Below are positions 55,597-64,000 of a stretch of DNA of 64,000 nucleotides, one piece after another. The position numbers and the translations under genes were made by a program. The stretch covers positions 372,001 through 436,000 of IMG/VR virus record IMGVR_UViG_3300028920_000022; one strand, given 5' to 3'. Under the pieces are notes generated by a model. That model saw nothing but the letters and a program-made list of their open reading frames with translations, was not told the DNA's origin and ran no database searches. Every line of letters starts with the position of its first letter. The first letter of the stretch is position 1. The stretch comes from a virus.

Positions 55597-56813
55597 GTCC
55601 TCTACTTTTAAGTGGAGGATGAATTTTTTCTTCCGTATCTACGCATAATTATTCATATTTTTGAAGATATGTTGGTTTACAAATACAGACTCTATCCCAG
55701 TAAAAAGCAGCAAGAAAAACTGTGGATACATGCGAATAAATTGAATTGGATCTATAACCAGTTTCTAGATCAGAAAATTAACACATATAAGAATACAAAA
55801 AAGAATCTCTCCAGATACGATCTACAAGCGCAATTACCGAAACTTAAACAACGAGATCCAGTAATTAAAGAAATACATTCGCAAGTTTTGCAACAGGTGC
55901 CCAAGCGTTTAAACCAAGCATTTAAAGATTTTTACAAAAGAGGAAACAAAGGATTTCCAAACTTCAGATCTAGTTTGAACTTCTTCGGTATTTGTTATCC
56001 TCAGAGCGGATACTCTATATCAGGAAATGTCTTTAGAACGAAAATATACGGTAAAATGTCGTTTCTCAAATATCGCCCTATTCGTGGGAATATTCGACAA
56101 GTGTATATTACTAGTGAGAAAAATGGCTGGTTCATTTGTATAACAACTGACTATGAAAAAGATATTCCGAAAGCAACGGATAAGATCGGTATTGATGTAG
56201 GATTAAAGGATTTGGTTGTAACATCCGAAGGAAAACATATTAAAAACTGTAGTCATGCGAAATATTTTGACAAACAGATAGCGAAGATATCGTCAAGAAT
56301 AGATAAGAAAAAGAATAAGAAATCCAGATCTCGAAAGTTTCTGTGTAAAGTTCGGCGCAGATTGTATGATGTGAAAAAACGTAAGATTAACGATTTTCAA
56401 CATAAAGTCTCGAAGAGACTTAGTTCCGAATGCGATACAATATTTGCTGAGAATTTGAGTGTAAAGAAGATGAGTGAAGGAGAATTGCGGAACTTAAACA
56501 AGAGCATTCGAAATGCCAAATTAGCTAATTTCATTTCGTATCTATCATACAAGACCAACACATTGGTGTTGGTCAATCCGAAGAACACAAGCAAGACATG
56601 TAATCATTGTGGGAATATTCGAGAGAATTTGAAGTTATCCGAGAGGACGATTACATGTGACAAATGTGGTGAAGTATATGATAGGGACGAAAATGCCGCT
56701 AAGAACGTTTATTGCCTGGGACAGGCTATTCAGGATCTACAGTTAGAACCTGAGTATGCTGAATTATTTACGATTCAGGAAGCTCTTGCCTTAAGGCAAG
56801 AGTAGTTCACTCC
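55597..56813 (+). mobile_element. IS200/IS605-family element with solo tnpB
   Basis: The left end has a hairpin CCTCTAC-TTTTAA-GTGGAGG (55599-55618) just before tnpB. The right end has CTCTTGCC-TT-AAGGCAAGAG-type palindrome (56784-56803) followed by GTTCAC. There is no tnpA transposase, so it is an IS1341-like, TnpB-only unit. It sits against the stop codon of the flanking leftward gene. Exact ends are estimated. Confidence 0.65.
55669..56805 (+). CDS. tnpB: TnpB RNA-guided nuclease (OrfB_IS605)
   Basis: The ATG at 55669 gives 378 residues starting MLVYKYRLYPSKKQ, the usual TnpB start; an in-frame upstream ATG exists at 55612. RuvC residues are intact: Asp176 (GIDVGLKD), Glu261 (FAENLSV) and Asp340 (YDRDENAAKN). 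The zinc finger CNHCG...CDKCG is complete. TnpB is guided by an RNA derived from the element's right end and cuts DNA next to a TAM. Confidence 0.9.
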   Translation: MLVYKYRLYPSKKQQEKLWIHANKLNWIYNQFLDQKINTYKNTKKNLSRYDLQAQLPKLKQRDPVIKEIHSQVLQQVPKRLNQAFKDFYKRGNKGFPNFRSSLNFFGICYPQSGYSISGNVFRTKIYGKMSFLKYRPIRGNIRQVYITSEKNGWFICITTDYEKDIPKATDKIGIDVGLKDLVVTSEGKHIKNCSHAKYFDKQIAKISSRIDKKKNKKSRSRKFLCKVRRRLYDVKKRKINDFQHKVSKRLSSECDTIFAENLSVKKMSEGELRNLNKSIRNAKLANFISYLSYKTNTLVLVNPKNTSKTCNHCGNIRENLKLSERTITCDKCGEVYDRDENAAKNVYCLGQAIQDLQLEPEYAELFTIQEALALRQE

Positions 56814-57160
56814 TCCGCCAGGGTTTGGATTACTTTAGGTTCAGTTACTACGCCATTTTTTATGCGTAAACCGCTAGCAGATCCGTCTTCCCAGGTTAAG
56901 ATTACTTCTAAATGCCCCTGAATTTTTGGCGCAATGTTCTTAACAAAATTATCCCAAAAGTGTCCAGAACATGTACCACCCCACATAAAGTCTTTTAGAA
57001 CAAACTTGCCTTCTTGTGCTATTTTGAACGGCTTTGCTTCGTACAAGAAGTGTGTTTCTGGCAAAAGGTCTTCTTCGTTATCTAAAATCCACTCCACGTC
57101 CGTGGCTGAAATCCAGGCATCACACTTTAGTGTGTGGCAATGATTTATGTTACAACTCAT
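56807..57160 (-). CDS. Hypothetical 117-residue protein
   Basis: Cys/His-rich start (MSCNINHCHTLKCDAW), then EWILDNEEDLLPETHFLYEA and a beta part (HLEVILTWEDGSASGLRI). Its TGA lies against the TnpB element's right end, so the final codons may have been set by the insertion. Two bases from the radical SAM gene. Confidence 0.5.
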   Translation of the reverse strand: MSCNINHCHTLKCDAWISATDVEWILDNEEDLLPETHFLYEAKPFKIAQEGKFVLKDFMWGGTCSGHFWDNFVKNIAPKIQGHLEVILTWEDGSASGLRIKNGVVTEPKVIQTLAEE

Positions 57161-57162
57161 TT

Positions 57163-58212
57163 TTATACCTCAAACAACGGACATGTTCTACAAGAAAACG
57201 AATTGCTTTCCCTGGTTTTTAATAAACTATTACGGAATGCAACCATTCTTTCGTGGTTCCACACATCTTCAATAAATGAATTGCAGGAGACTACGTCCAT
57301 TCCCCGCGCCCACTCTACACAACCCTCGGCAAAAGAGCAAGGAAAAGCTTCACCCTTCCAGTTGATAAATATGGAAAACAATGAACTCTCGCAAGGCTCC
57401 ACATACTCAGCTATCTTGTCAAAATCTTTATGGTTTTTAATTGTGTTCAAGAATTTGAAAGCGGAACAACTATCGAAACCAAGCCCAACATTATTTGAAG
57501 TAGCTTGGTAAACCAAGTAAGCAAACTTGTTTTGTGACAGTTTGTGATAATGTTTCCCTCGCCCCTTTTGCTTTAAAGATAGCATAACAATAGCTTTTAC
57601 AGGATCCAAACGAGAATCTTTTACCTTGTCTCTAATGGTTTCCCGAGTAAGATTAAATGTTTCCTCACTGATCATACAATGAATGTTAATTTGTTGCAAC
57701 CCATGTTTGTGCAATTTTTGAATAGAATCGTAGCAAATATTTTTATTTTCGTAACGGCTGACAGCAACAGCCCCACAAACTTCTGCTAGTTTTGCTGCAG
57801 TTTCGTCTGAAATATCGGCAACGGTGATGTTTGGTATAACCCCATTGTTTCGACAATACCACATCATATCGAAAAGTTCGGGGTTTGATGTGGCATTACT
57901 ATCCGCACCAAAAGCAATTTGCGTTAGTATTCGGTTTTCTGTAATTTTGTCGAAAACTTTTTTAAAGGTATCCAGGGACATGTTGTTGCCAACCGGAGTA
58001 TTAGATTTGTAGCAATGTTTACAAACCTTTCCACCTACACCTTTACATATGGTGGTTACTTCGATGTCAGCAATCTCGGGAGACGGCGACATCTCCGGGT
58101 CTTCTTTTTTAGAGCTGCCCCAACGAATAAAATATCCAGAACCTTTATGGAACCGGTAATTATAATTAGGAGAGCGAACTGTTTTATGGTGTTTGCTTTC
58201 AGTAATTTTCAT
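57163..58212 (-). CDS. Radical SAM protein with SPASM-like C-terminus
   Basis: 349 residues. TTICKGVGGKVCKHCYKSN gives Cys56, Cys64 and Cys67: an expanded CX7CX2C cluster motif, followed by a TIM-barrel-like part (NITVADISDETAAKLAEVCG). The C-terminus has CESSLF, CSFAEGC and CRTCPLF for an auxiliary cluster. Such enzymes modify peptides or proteins. ATGA overlap with the giant ART-domain gene suggests a functional link. Confidence 0.8.
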   Translation of the reverse strand: MKITESKHHKTVRSPNYNYRFHKGSGYFIRWGSSKKEDPEMSPSPEIADIEVTTICKGVGGKVCKHCYKSNTPVGNNMSLDTFKKVFDKITENRILTQIAFGADSNATSNPELFDMMWYCRNNGVIPNITVADISDETAAKLAEVCGAVAVSRYENKNICYDSIQKLHKHGLQQINIHCMISEETFNLTRETIRDKVKDSRLDPVKAIVMLSLKQKGRGKHYHKLSQNKFAYLVYQATSNNVGLGFDSCSAFKFLNTIKNHKDFDKIAEYVEPCESSLFSIFINWKGEAFPCSFAEGCVEWARGMDVVSCNSFIEDVWNHERMVAFRNSLLKTRESNSFSCRTCPLFEV

Positions 58213-61200
58213 CCATTGCGTACCCTTCGGAGATATTGCGCCAAGTTTTCATTAGGTTTCGGCGCGTAATCTCCAAGGTACTCTAGCTTTTCTTCCATGT
58301 CAACACCAATAATTTTTCCAAAATTTTCCAGCTCTTTCTTTGCGTTTCCCCACAAAGCATTCTTATTTTTGAGGAACCAAACCAGCGCTATTTCTTCAAT
58401 ATTTTTACCATTAAATCTGGCATCCGGATTCAGAATATAGGTAGAAAAGAATATTTCCATAGCCTCAGCAAATTCGTTTTCTCGTTCTTGGTAAGCTATA
58501 TTGCGTGCCATTCCTTTTGGAATATTGGCAACCATTTCTTTATATTCTTCTGGCAATTGGTATACATTTTTTGCAATCAGTCGTAAAGCGGTTCCTATAG
58601 GCATCCATTTTGTTTTATCTTGTTCGAAAAGTCCGCTCATTTCTGCTGGGTTAATTTGTCCTATTTCTTTTCCTTGCAGCTGAATTCCCTTAATATTTTT
58701 GATATTAATTGGTCTGTGAACAACGCCCTGATTTTCTCCCAAATCGTTCATTTCGCCTTTTTCGTTATGTCTGGTGTCGTCTGGGTCAATCTCTATCCAA
58801 TTGAGCGGAATTGCCATTTCCAGTACCACTGGATCTCCGCCATCTTCTTTCGCGGTGTGATTAGCATAGAGCCAGGCGCCTGTAAAGCCTTCCAGCTGAC
58901 GGGTGACGTAGATACCTGGGCTTACTGATTCCCAATTAACGTAATTTTCGGCAATAGAGGGGTCCAGGGAGCCATGTTGAACAATAAGTGCCAATTTCTT
59001 AGACGAGGTACCGTGGTAAACAATTACCTTGTGTTTTCCAGCAGCCTCTCTAAATTCGGGATCGTGTAAACTTCGGACTCTACCCAGCTCTAGTGGCAAA
59101 GCCCTCTTAGAAAAAGCCAGGGACTGTTTCAATAAATTATGTCGTATAAATGCCTTTATTGTTGTATCAGTTTCTTTTTTCAACATTTCTTTAAGGTTAT
59201 TATTATCAAGCTTTGTGGCAATTTTAATTCTTTCTTTTTTGTCTTTTTTAGATATTAATTTAACCAAAGGGTCTTTGGTGTCATTGGTATCTTCCTCGTC
59301 TTCATCTTCTCCGCAGCCACATTCTTCACAATGTTCAGTTTCGCATGGGCAATCTTCACAATGACATCCACAGTTTAGACAATCATCGAAGCCACATCCA
59401 CAATTTGGACATTCTTCAGTTTCGCAAGTGCAGTCTTCACAATGGCAGCCACAATTTTCACAGTTATCATAGCCACATCCACAATCTGGACACTGTTCTG
59501 TTTCGCAAGTACAATCTGGACAATGACATCCACAGTTAGGACATGGGTCTAATCCACAACCACACTCTTCACATTGCTCTTCATCGCAATTACAATCCTC
59601 ACAATGACATCCACAATTTTCACAGTTATCAAACCCACATCCACAATTTGGACATTCTTCAGTCTCGCAAGTGCAGTCTTCACAGTCACACTCGCAATGT
59701 GGACAAATGGCTTCAGGTTTTATTCTCATACGAACGGCTCTAAACTTAGCATAAAGCTTGGCATATTCATTGCCTACCATCTTGTCTTTTATGATATTTA
59801 ATACTGAATATTGAGCTTTATGGTTTAGAATTTCATTACCCAGCATTTTACGTAGATATTGGTAATCAATTCTTTTTGCAACAGCTCCGCGAACATCTAC
59901 TGAAGGATCATCCATGAGTAATGTTAAATATTTTTTATCTACTCTTTGGGCCACAGCATAACGCACCAGTTGGGTATCCCATATGGGGCTATCAATGAGA
60001 AGGTGTAAACTTTTCTCTGGCAAGCGTTGAGCCAGCTTTCCTAAAGCATCCAAGTTTTTAATATTTTTTGTCAAGATTTGTGGGAGATATTTTTCCAGCA
60101 GCTCGGGTTTTGTTTTCATAAACAACTGCCCCATTGCCATATATTCAATTGGTCCCAAGTCTTGCCTATTCAATAATTCTTCAAATACATTAGAAGTATC
60201 TTTCATTTTATGTAATGCAGCAGACACTGTGTCTAAATTATCACTTTTGACCATTGCTTCCAAATCTGATTCGTCAGCAACCTGTTGAACAAAAAGCTGT
60301 TGCACTCTAAAATTATTGTCATGCATCATAAAAGACTTAAGTACTTTATGATATTTTTTAGCTATATTTTTGTCGTAAACCAGTTTACTATATGCTGATA
60401 AACGTACATTTTCATCTTCCGATCTCACAAAATGGAAAGCTTCAAGTATTGGTAGGCGATTAATGGCTGCTTGTTGTGCGTTTGGTGTTGTGTTTTTTAA
60501 TAAATCTATATGATCTTGCAGATCCTGGTAGTTCATTGACGTAGCTGCATAATATTGATTTGACGGATCGTCAGAAGACAGATGTTCAACTCGCCTCATA
60601 CGCTCTCGTAACACCTCTAATACTCGTGGGTTTTTTTCCGTCTTCATCATTAAAGATATTTGGTTGTAAGGTATTCGTTGTGCTACGGAATCTCGTACAG
60701 TTTCGGACTGGTCTTTCACCATTAATATCAAACGATCTCTGGGTATTTTTTGTGCTACTATGTTGCGAACACCAACGCTGGGATCTTTCATCATTTCAGG
60801 TAGATATTTTTCATCTATAGTGTTAGCTATTTGAACTCGTATAGGCTCAAATTCATCATGAATAAATTTAGGCAAATATTTTTTATCCACTTGTTTGATG
60901 GCAGCGTATCTTGCGTTATCATTAGTGCTTTCAAGTAGTCTTACCCAAGGAATTTTACTATATATAACCTGTGTTACAGCAAGATCTATATCTCCATTTT
61001 TGCGATCAAGAATTTTGTTTAAATACTCTTCAGAATATTCCTCATAACGATGGTTATCTATATAAGCAACAACCACATCATCATCCGGGTCGTTTTTTAA
61101 TGTTGTTAGTTTTTCTTTCAACTCTTGTGTTTGAGCAGGAACGTTTTGTGCTATCCACATGCGGATTTTAGTGATTGGACTTGTGGATAGCTTTACTAAT

Positions 61201-63392
61201 ATATCTACGGTTTCTTCATTGTATCCATATACATTCGTAAGAGTTTTTAGGGCGTATATCCTGGTATCAACATTCATGTTTTCATCAGTGGATATTTGGT
61301 GTAGCTCTTCTTCTGAAGCATGAGAGAGAGCCTCTCCTTTAATATACAGATAACCTTCTGACAAACTATCATCGTGTAGTATTAATTTTAGAATTTCTGA
61401 ATCTATATCGCTACGCAACGCAATTGCTGCTTTTATTTTATCGGTACCATTTAGATACATTTCTTTAAGGTACTTTGCGTCTATTCTTTTTGCTACAATT
61501 CTTCGAACATCTTCATCTGGATGATCTTTGAAAGGAACCACCTTATCTTCTGGAACATATACCAAAGCCGTTAAAACCACAGAAACGCTTGGGTCATTAA
61601 GCAGTTTTACACATATTTCTGGAGGAGCCACACTTGCCAACTCTGCCCTTACACTTGGGTTTGGATCATTCAACATTCCTGCTAGAACTGCCACATCCCC
61701 GTTAGCAGCCAAAACTTTTACAGCTTCCTTGCGCACACGAGTGCTTTTCATAAATTTAGCTAATTGGTGAGGATATTTTCTTACAACATCACTTAAAAAC
61801 ACTTCAGATGAATAATTTTCTTCGTTAATATTTGTTTTATTATAAAGAGCCTCCATGTACGCTAGTATAGTGTTTTCATTGGCGTTTGCGTTCAAAAACT
61901 CTCTGAAGGGTATCAGGTTATAGGTGCGTGCAGCCGTCCACACTTCTTCCGGTACTGATTGTGATATTATTTTTTTACTTTGTTCTAATAGCGTATTTCT
62001 ATATGATTCATTTATATGTGGATTTTGGGCGGCAGCGATAACTACTGGATAATCTCTAATGTGTCGTTTTAAAACCCTATAAAACAAATCCCCATCATAT
62101 CGCTTGATAAGTTCGGCAAGAACAGATATACTGGAATCATTATACATGGTTTCGATAATGTCCATATCAGCTCGCTGTGCCACCTCTAGGCGTACTTTTT
62201 CCGATGGATCATCTACCAACAACCCCAGATCTCTGGATAAAAGACGTTTTGCTATAAATAACCGTTCAGCTGGAGTGGCTTCTTCTGTAATTAAATGAAT
62301 TAAATGTTCTTTTTTAGTTTTTTTATATTTACCTAAGTCTATAGGTCCAGTGGATTCTGTTAATAATTCTTTTAATTCATTTTCAACTTTATATACGGGT
62401 TTTTTTGTTTTAGGATTAATTCCTTCCCATTTTGGTTTTTCTCTATAAGGGTTTTTGATAATATCGATCACATCTATGGCATTTGTTCCAAAGTAGGCGC
62501 CCTGATAAGGTTCGTTGGTATGTATTGTTCCGGTTCCTGGATCATGTACCCCAGAATAGCCCAAACTGGTAAGAATACGTCTAAACAAAAACTTATTCTC
62601 AATATTCAATCCCAGCTTTCCAACCGAATTATGAACAAACCTTACAATATAAAATAATTGTGACGCAACCGTGGCTACATTTCTAGAACCTTCGCTTTTA
62701 TTATACAACTTGTCAACAATTTTATTTATTTGGTTGGGGACCTTAGAGGTATCATCTCCCAGATATTTTTGTTTTAATTGATGTAATTCGTTTTGAAGTT
62801 TGTATTCTGATTGATTAGCTTTTACTAACTCCAAAGACGCTTGGGACATACCTTCTTTATCGTCTTTTTCTTCAAAACTTCTGTAACGTTCAGCAAAACC
62901 AGCCTTCTCTTCTTGTATTTTTTGTAATCTAATTTCTGCTTCTTCTATTTCTTTCTTTCGTTTTTGTTGAGTGCCTAAAACATAAGGCACAAGTATGTTT
63001 TTTATTTTTTCTACATCTCTTTCTAGATCGCCCTCGTTATACTTGCCAACGTCTAAAACAGTTTCGGGATTTCTGGCTTTAAATATAATAACACCAGGGC
63101 TATCAGCTTTAAAACGAATAATTTTTCTAGTACCATTAATAAAGTCTTCAACGGTTTTTTCTATAATAGGAAAACCATAAATTCCTACAGGAGTATCATA
63201 ATGAGATTGTAGATATAATCCCCAAATGAGTTTTTTATCTTGATTTCGGTTTGCCCAAGGATTTACGGTTTCAGAAAAATGCAAATAATGATAGGGTTTA
63301 ACATAATTCTTGATAATTCCCACCGCAGGAGGAATGTGGATATCCTCTTTTATATGCCTACGTTTCGCTTGTTTATAACTCATTTGTCCCAT
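58209..63392 (-). CDS. Giant repeat protein with ADP-ribosyltransferase-like domain
   Basis: 1727 residues. About 1-365: alpha/beta region with a coiled coil (145-215) and a possible first ART-like or NAD-fold module (GYSGVHDPGTGTIH...). About 365-1190: tandem HEAT/LRV-like repeats of the form AxRIDxKYLxxLMxDPSxxVR. About 1226-1371: a Cys-rich block of CxxCGCxCxDCxC units. About 1450-1570: an ART-like domain with VIVYHGTSSKKLALI, SPGIYVTRQ and AWLYANH. The last 150 residues are helical. It may be an injected virion protein or toxin; catalysis is unproven. Confidence 0.75.
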   Translation of the reverse strand: MGQMSYKQAKRRHIKEDIHIPPAVGIIKNYVKPYHYLHFSETVNPWANRNQDKKLIWGLYLQSHYDTPVGIYGFPIIEKTVEDFINGTRKIIRFKADSPGVIIFKARNPETVLDVGKYNEGDLERDVEKIKNILVPYVLGTQQKRKKEIEEAEIRLQKIQEEKAGFAERYRSFEEKDDKEGMSQASLELVKANQSEYKLQNELHQLKQKYLGDDTSKVPNQINKIVDKLYNKSEGSRNVATVASQLFYIVRFVHNSVGKLGLNIENKFLFRRILTSLGYSGVHDPGTGTIHTNEPYQGAYFGTNAIDVIDIIKNPYREKPKWEGINPKTKKPVYKVENELKELLTESTGPIDLGKYKKTKKEHLIHLITEEATPAERLFIAKRLLSRDLGLLVDDPSEKVRLEVAQRADMDIIETMYNDSSISVLAELIKRYDGDLFYRVLKRHIRDYPVVIAAAQNPHINESYRNTLLEQSKKIISQSVPEEVWTAARTYNLIPFREFLNANANENTILAYMEALYNKTNINEENYSSEVFLSDVVRKYPHQLAKFMKSTRVRKEAVKVLAANGDVAVLAGMLNDPNPSVRAELASVAPPEICVKLLNDPSVSVVLTALVYVPEDKVVPFKDHPDEDVRRIVAKRIDAKYLKEMYLNGTDKIKAAIALRSDIDSEILKLILHDDSLSEGYLYIKGEALSHASEEELHQISTDENMNVDTRIYALKTLTNVYGYNEETVDILVKLSTSPITKIRMWIAQNVPAQTQELKEKLTTLKNDPDDDVVVAYIDNHRYEEYSEEYLNKILDRKNGDIDLAVTQVIYSKIPWVRLLESTNDNARYAAIKQVDKKYLPKFIHDEFEPIRVQIANTIDEKYLPEMMKDPSVGVRNIVAQKIPRDRLILMVKDQSETVRDSVAQRIPYNQISLMMKTEKNPRVLEVLRERMRRVEHLSSDDPSNQYYAATSMNYQDLQDHIDLLKNTTPNAQQAAINRLPILEAFHFVRSEDENVRLSAYSKLVYDKNIAKKYHKVLKSFMMHDNNFRVQQLFVQQVADESDLEAMVKSDNLDTVSAALHKMKDTSNVFEELLNRQDLGPIEYMAMGQLFMKTKPELLEKYLPQILTKNIKNLDALGKLAQRLPEKSLHLLIDSPIWDTQLVRYAVAQRVDKKYLTLLMDDPSVDVRGAVAKRIDYQYLRKMLGNEILNHKAQYSVLNIIKDKMVGNEYAKLYAKFRAVRMRIKPEAICPHCECDCEDCTCETEECPNCGCGFDNCENCGCHCEDCNCDEEQCEECGCGLDPCPNCGCHCPDCTCETEQCPDCGCGYDNCENCGCHCEDCTCETEECPNCGCGFDDCLNCGCHCEDCPCETEHCEECGCGEDEDEEDTNDTKDPLVKLISKKDKKERIKIATKLDNNNLKEMLKKETDTTIKAFIRHNLLKQSLAFSKRALPLELGRVRSLHDPEFREAAGKHKVIVYHGTSSKKLALIVQHGSLDPSIAENYVNWESVSPGIYVTRQLEGFTGAWLYANHTAKEDGGDPVVLEMAIPLNWIEIDPDDTRHNEKGEMNDLGENQGVVHRPINIKNIKGIQLQGKEIGQINPAEMSGLFEQDKTKWMPIGTALRLIAKNVYQLPEEYKEMVANIPKGMARNIAYQERENEFAEAMEIFFSTYILNPDARFNGKNIEEIALVWFLKNKNALWGNAKKELENFGKIIGVDMEEKLEYLGDYAPKPNENLAQYLRRVRNG
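59276..59715 (-). repeat. In-frame cysteine-repeat block in the giant protein
   Basis: About seven tandem units with period near 19-21 codons, built from CGCxCxDCxCxxExCxxCGCGxDxC. Roughly one residue in three is Cys, which suggests multiple zinc or Fe-S sites. At the DNA level it appears as repeated CATCCACAATT/CAGTTTCGCA motifs. Confidence 0.8.
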
Positions 63393-64000
63393 AAATCTGG
63401 ATTGAATTCTGTAACCGTGATTTCTCCACCATATCTTCCACGCAACATTTTACCCACATATTTAGCATTCTGAGACGCTTCTTCGATTGTTGGATAGCCC
63501 GTTACACCTGCTAAAACCGGAACACTACCAATCAGTATCTTCTTAGCCGTAGCTCCGGCACGATGCACCTTTTTCTCATATATAACCCCATTATCGGTTA
63601 TATGGATCCTTCGCCGTGGTAATACTCTAGCTGCTACCCAGGCAGGGTAAATATACATCGAGACGCCGTCAGGATGGTTTTTTTTATATAGTGCATACAT
63701 CTTCTGCGCCTTTTCAAAAAGATCCAGAGAAAACTCCATATAGTTTTTGCCTGAAAATAATCTTTCTATTTGTTGGTCTACCGCTTGTTTTGCAGCTTTA
63801 ACCTGAGATAGCTTCATACCCTCCATAGGCTTTAGAGCAAACATCTGTACCCGGTTGTTGTTGTGTCCTTGTTTAATCCCAGAAATAGCCAAAACTGTAT
63901 CCGTATCTCGGTCAATCGTAATTACTACTTGGCTAATCTTACCCAACAGTTTGTGAAATAATTCGTCCGGAATAAACTTAAGAGCACCTAAAAATGGGAT
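63380..64000 (-). CDS. Hypothetical protein, 5' partial at window edge
   Basis: The frame is open through position 64000, so the true start lies outside; the first start inside is TTG at 63946. Alpha/beta sequence with QVVITIDRDTDTVLAISG, a basic middle (ARVLPRRRIHITDNG) and YPTIEEASQNAKYVGKML. Overlaps the giant gene by 13 bases and is probably in the same transcript. No family recognised. Confidence 0.6.
   Translation of the reverse strand: MPFLGALKFIPDELFHKLLGKISQVVITIDRDTDTVLAISGIKQGHNNNRVQMFALKPMEGMKLSQVKAAKQAVDQQIERLFSGKNYMEFSLDLFEKAQKMYALYKKNHPDGVSMYIYPAWVAARVLPRRRIHITDNGVIYEKKVHRAGATAKKILIGSVPVLAGVTGYPTIEEASQNAKYVGKMLRGRYGGEITVTEFNPDLWDK

Noticed and set aside
59345-59743. Plus-strand ORFs rich in His, Asn and Ser (HNDIHS-type repeats)
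   Set aside because: They are the reverse reading of the cysteine-repeat block of the giant minus-strand gene, with repeats created by that block.

Overview
This window looks like part of a large, AT-rich tailed-phage (jumbo-phage type) genome. The evidence is very dense packing with mostly 1-4 base ATGA/TAATG gene overlaps, many tiny hypothetical and zinc-ribbon genes, a LamG virion-type protein at the left edge, several peptidoglycan hydrolases, phage-carried tRNAs and translation factors (IF-1-like, a release factor with a prfB-type frameshift site), a solo TnpB, two other mobile-type nucleases, and no ribosomal or core-metabolism operons. Lipobox-bearing and signal-peptide proteins plus murein hydrolases suggest a diderm host, but the host cannot be named from the sequence.

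Layout. Positions 1-1440 are GC-rich (LamG protein and a 22-codon stub) and join abruptly to AT-rich DNA. Positions 1448-40672 read almost entirely rightward: a trypsin-like lipoprotein, glycosyltransferases, a deaminase-like protein, a metalloprotease, a flavoprotein, a DnaQ-like exonuclease, a first PARP (10629), a zinc-finger/Vsr-like nuclease (12077), a 13-gene tandem array of small CxxC proteins with a common C-terminal peptide (13639-16826), an IMPDH/GMPR enzyme, a second exonuclease, an APS kinase, a Ro60-type TROVE protein (20448), a 0.9 kb non-coding RNA locus with tRNA-Met (23545-24468), a second PARP (24469), nicotinate phosphoribosyltransferase (28864), an ADP-ribosylglycohydrolase (31034), an SF2 helicase, IF-1, a degenerate macro-like protein, DERA and the frameshifted release factor. 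From 40669 to the right edge genes run leftward, except TnpB: lysis enzymes (amidase, glucosaminidase, transglycosylase), an AAA ATPase, an HNH-type nuclease, an FGE-domain protein, a second group of genes sharing the C-terminal peptide (50000-51432), MazG-like and TrpF-like proteins, tRNA-Arg, four tandem genes sharing an N-terminal SNSSSSSF tag (53150-55113), a radical SAM protein and a 1727-residue protein with HEAT/LRV-like repeats, a cysteine-repeat block and an ADP-ribosyltransferase-like domain.

Four themes stand out. (1) ADP-ribose/NAD: two complete WGR-PARPs, an ART-like domain, an ADP-ribosylglycohydrolase, a macro-like protein and PncB, i.e. writers, an eraser and NAD precursor supply in one phage segment. 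(2) RNA surveillance: a Ro60 homologue followed by three hairpins with covarying stems and tRNA-like elements, very likely Y RNAs; the first hairpin has a promoter nearly identical to that of the Ro60 gene. (3) Terminal peptide tags: about twenty small proteins end in a tail of the type (I/V)IKxIIK/E, and four others begin with MKIRxxFVSNSSSSSF. I do not recognise a described system for either. (4) Translation takeover: IF-1, a release factor with a prfB-like +1 frameshift site, and tRNAs.
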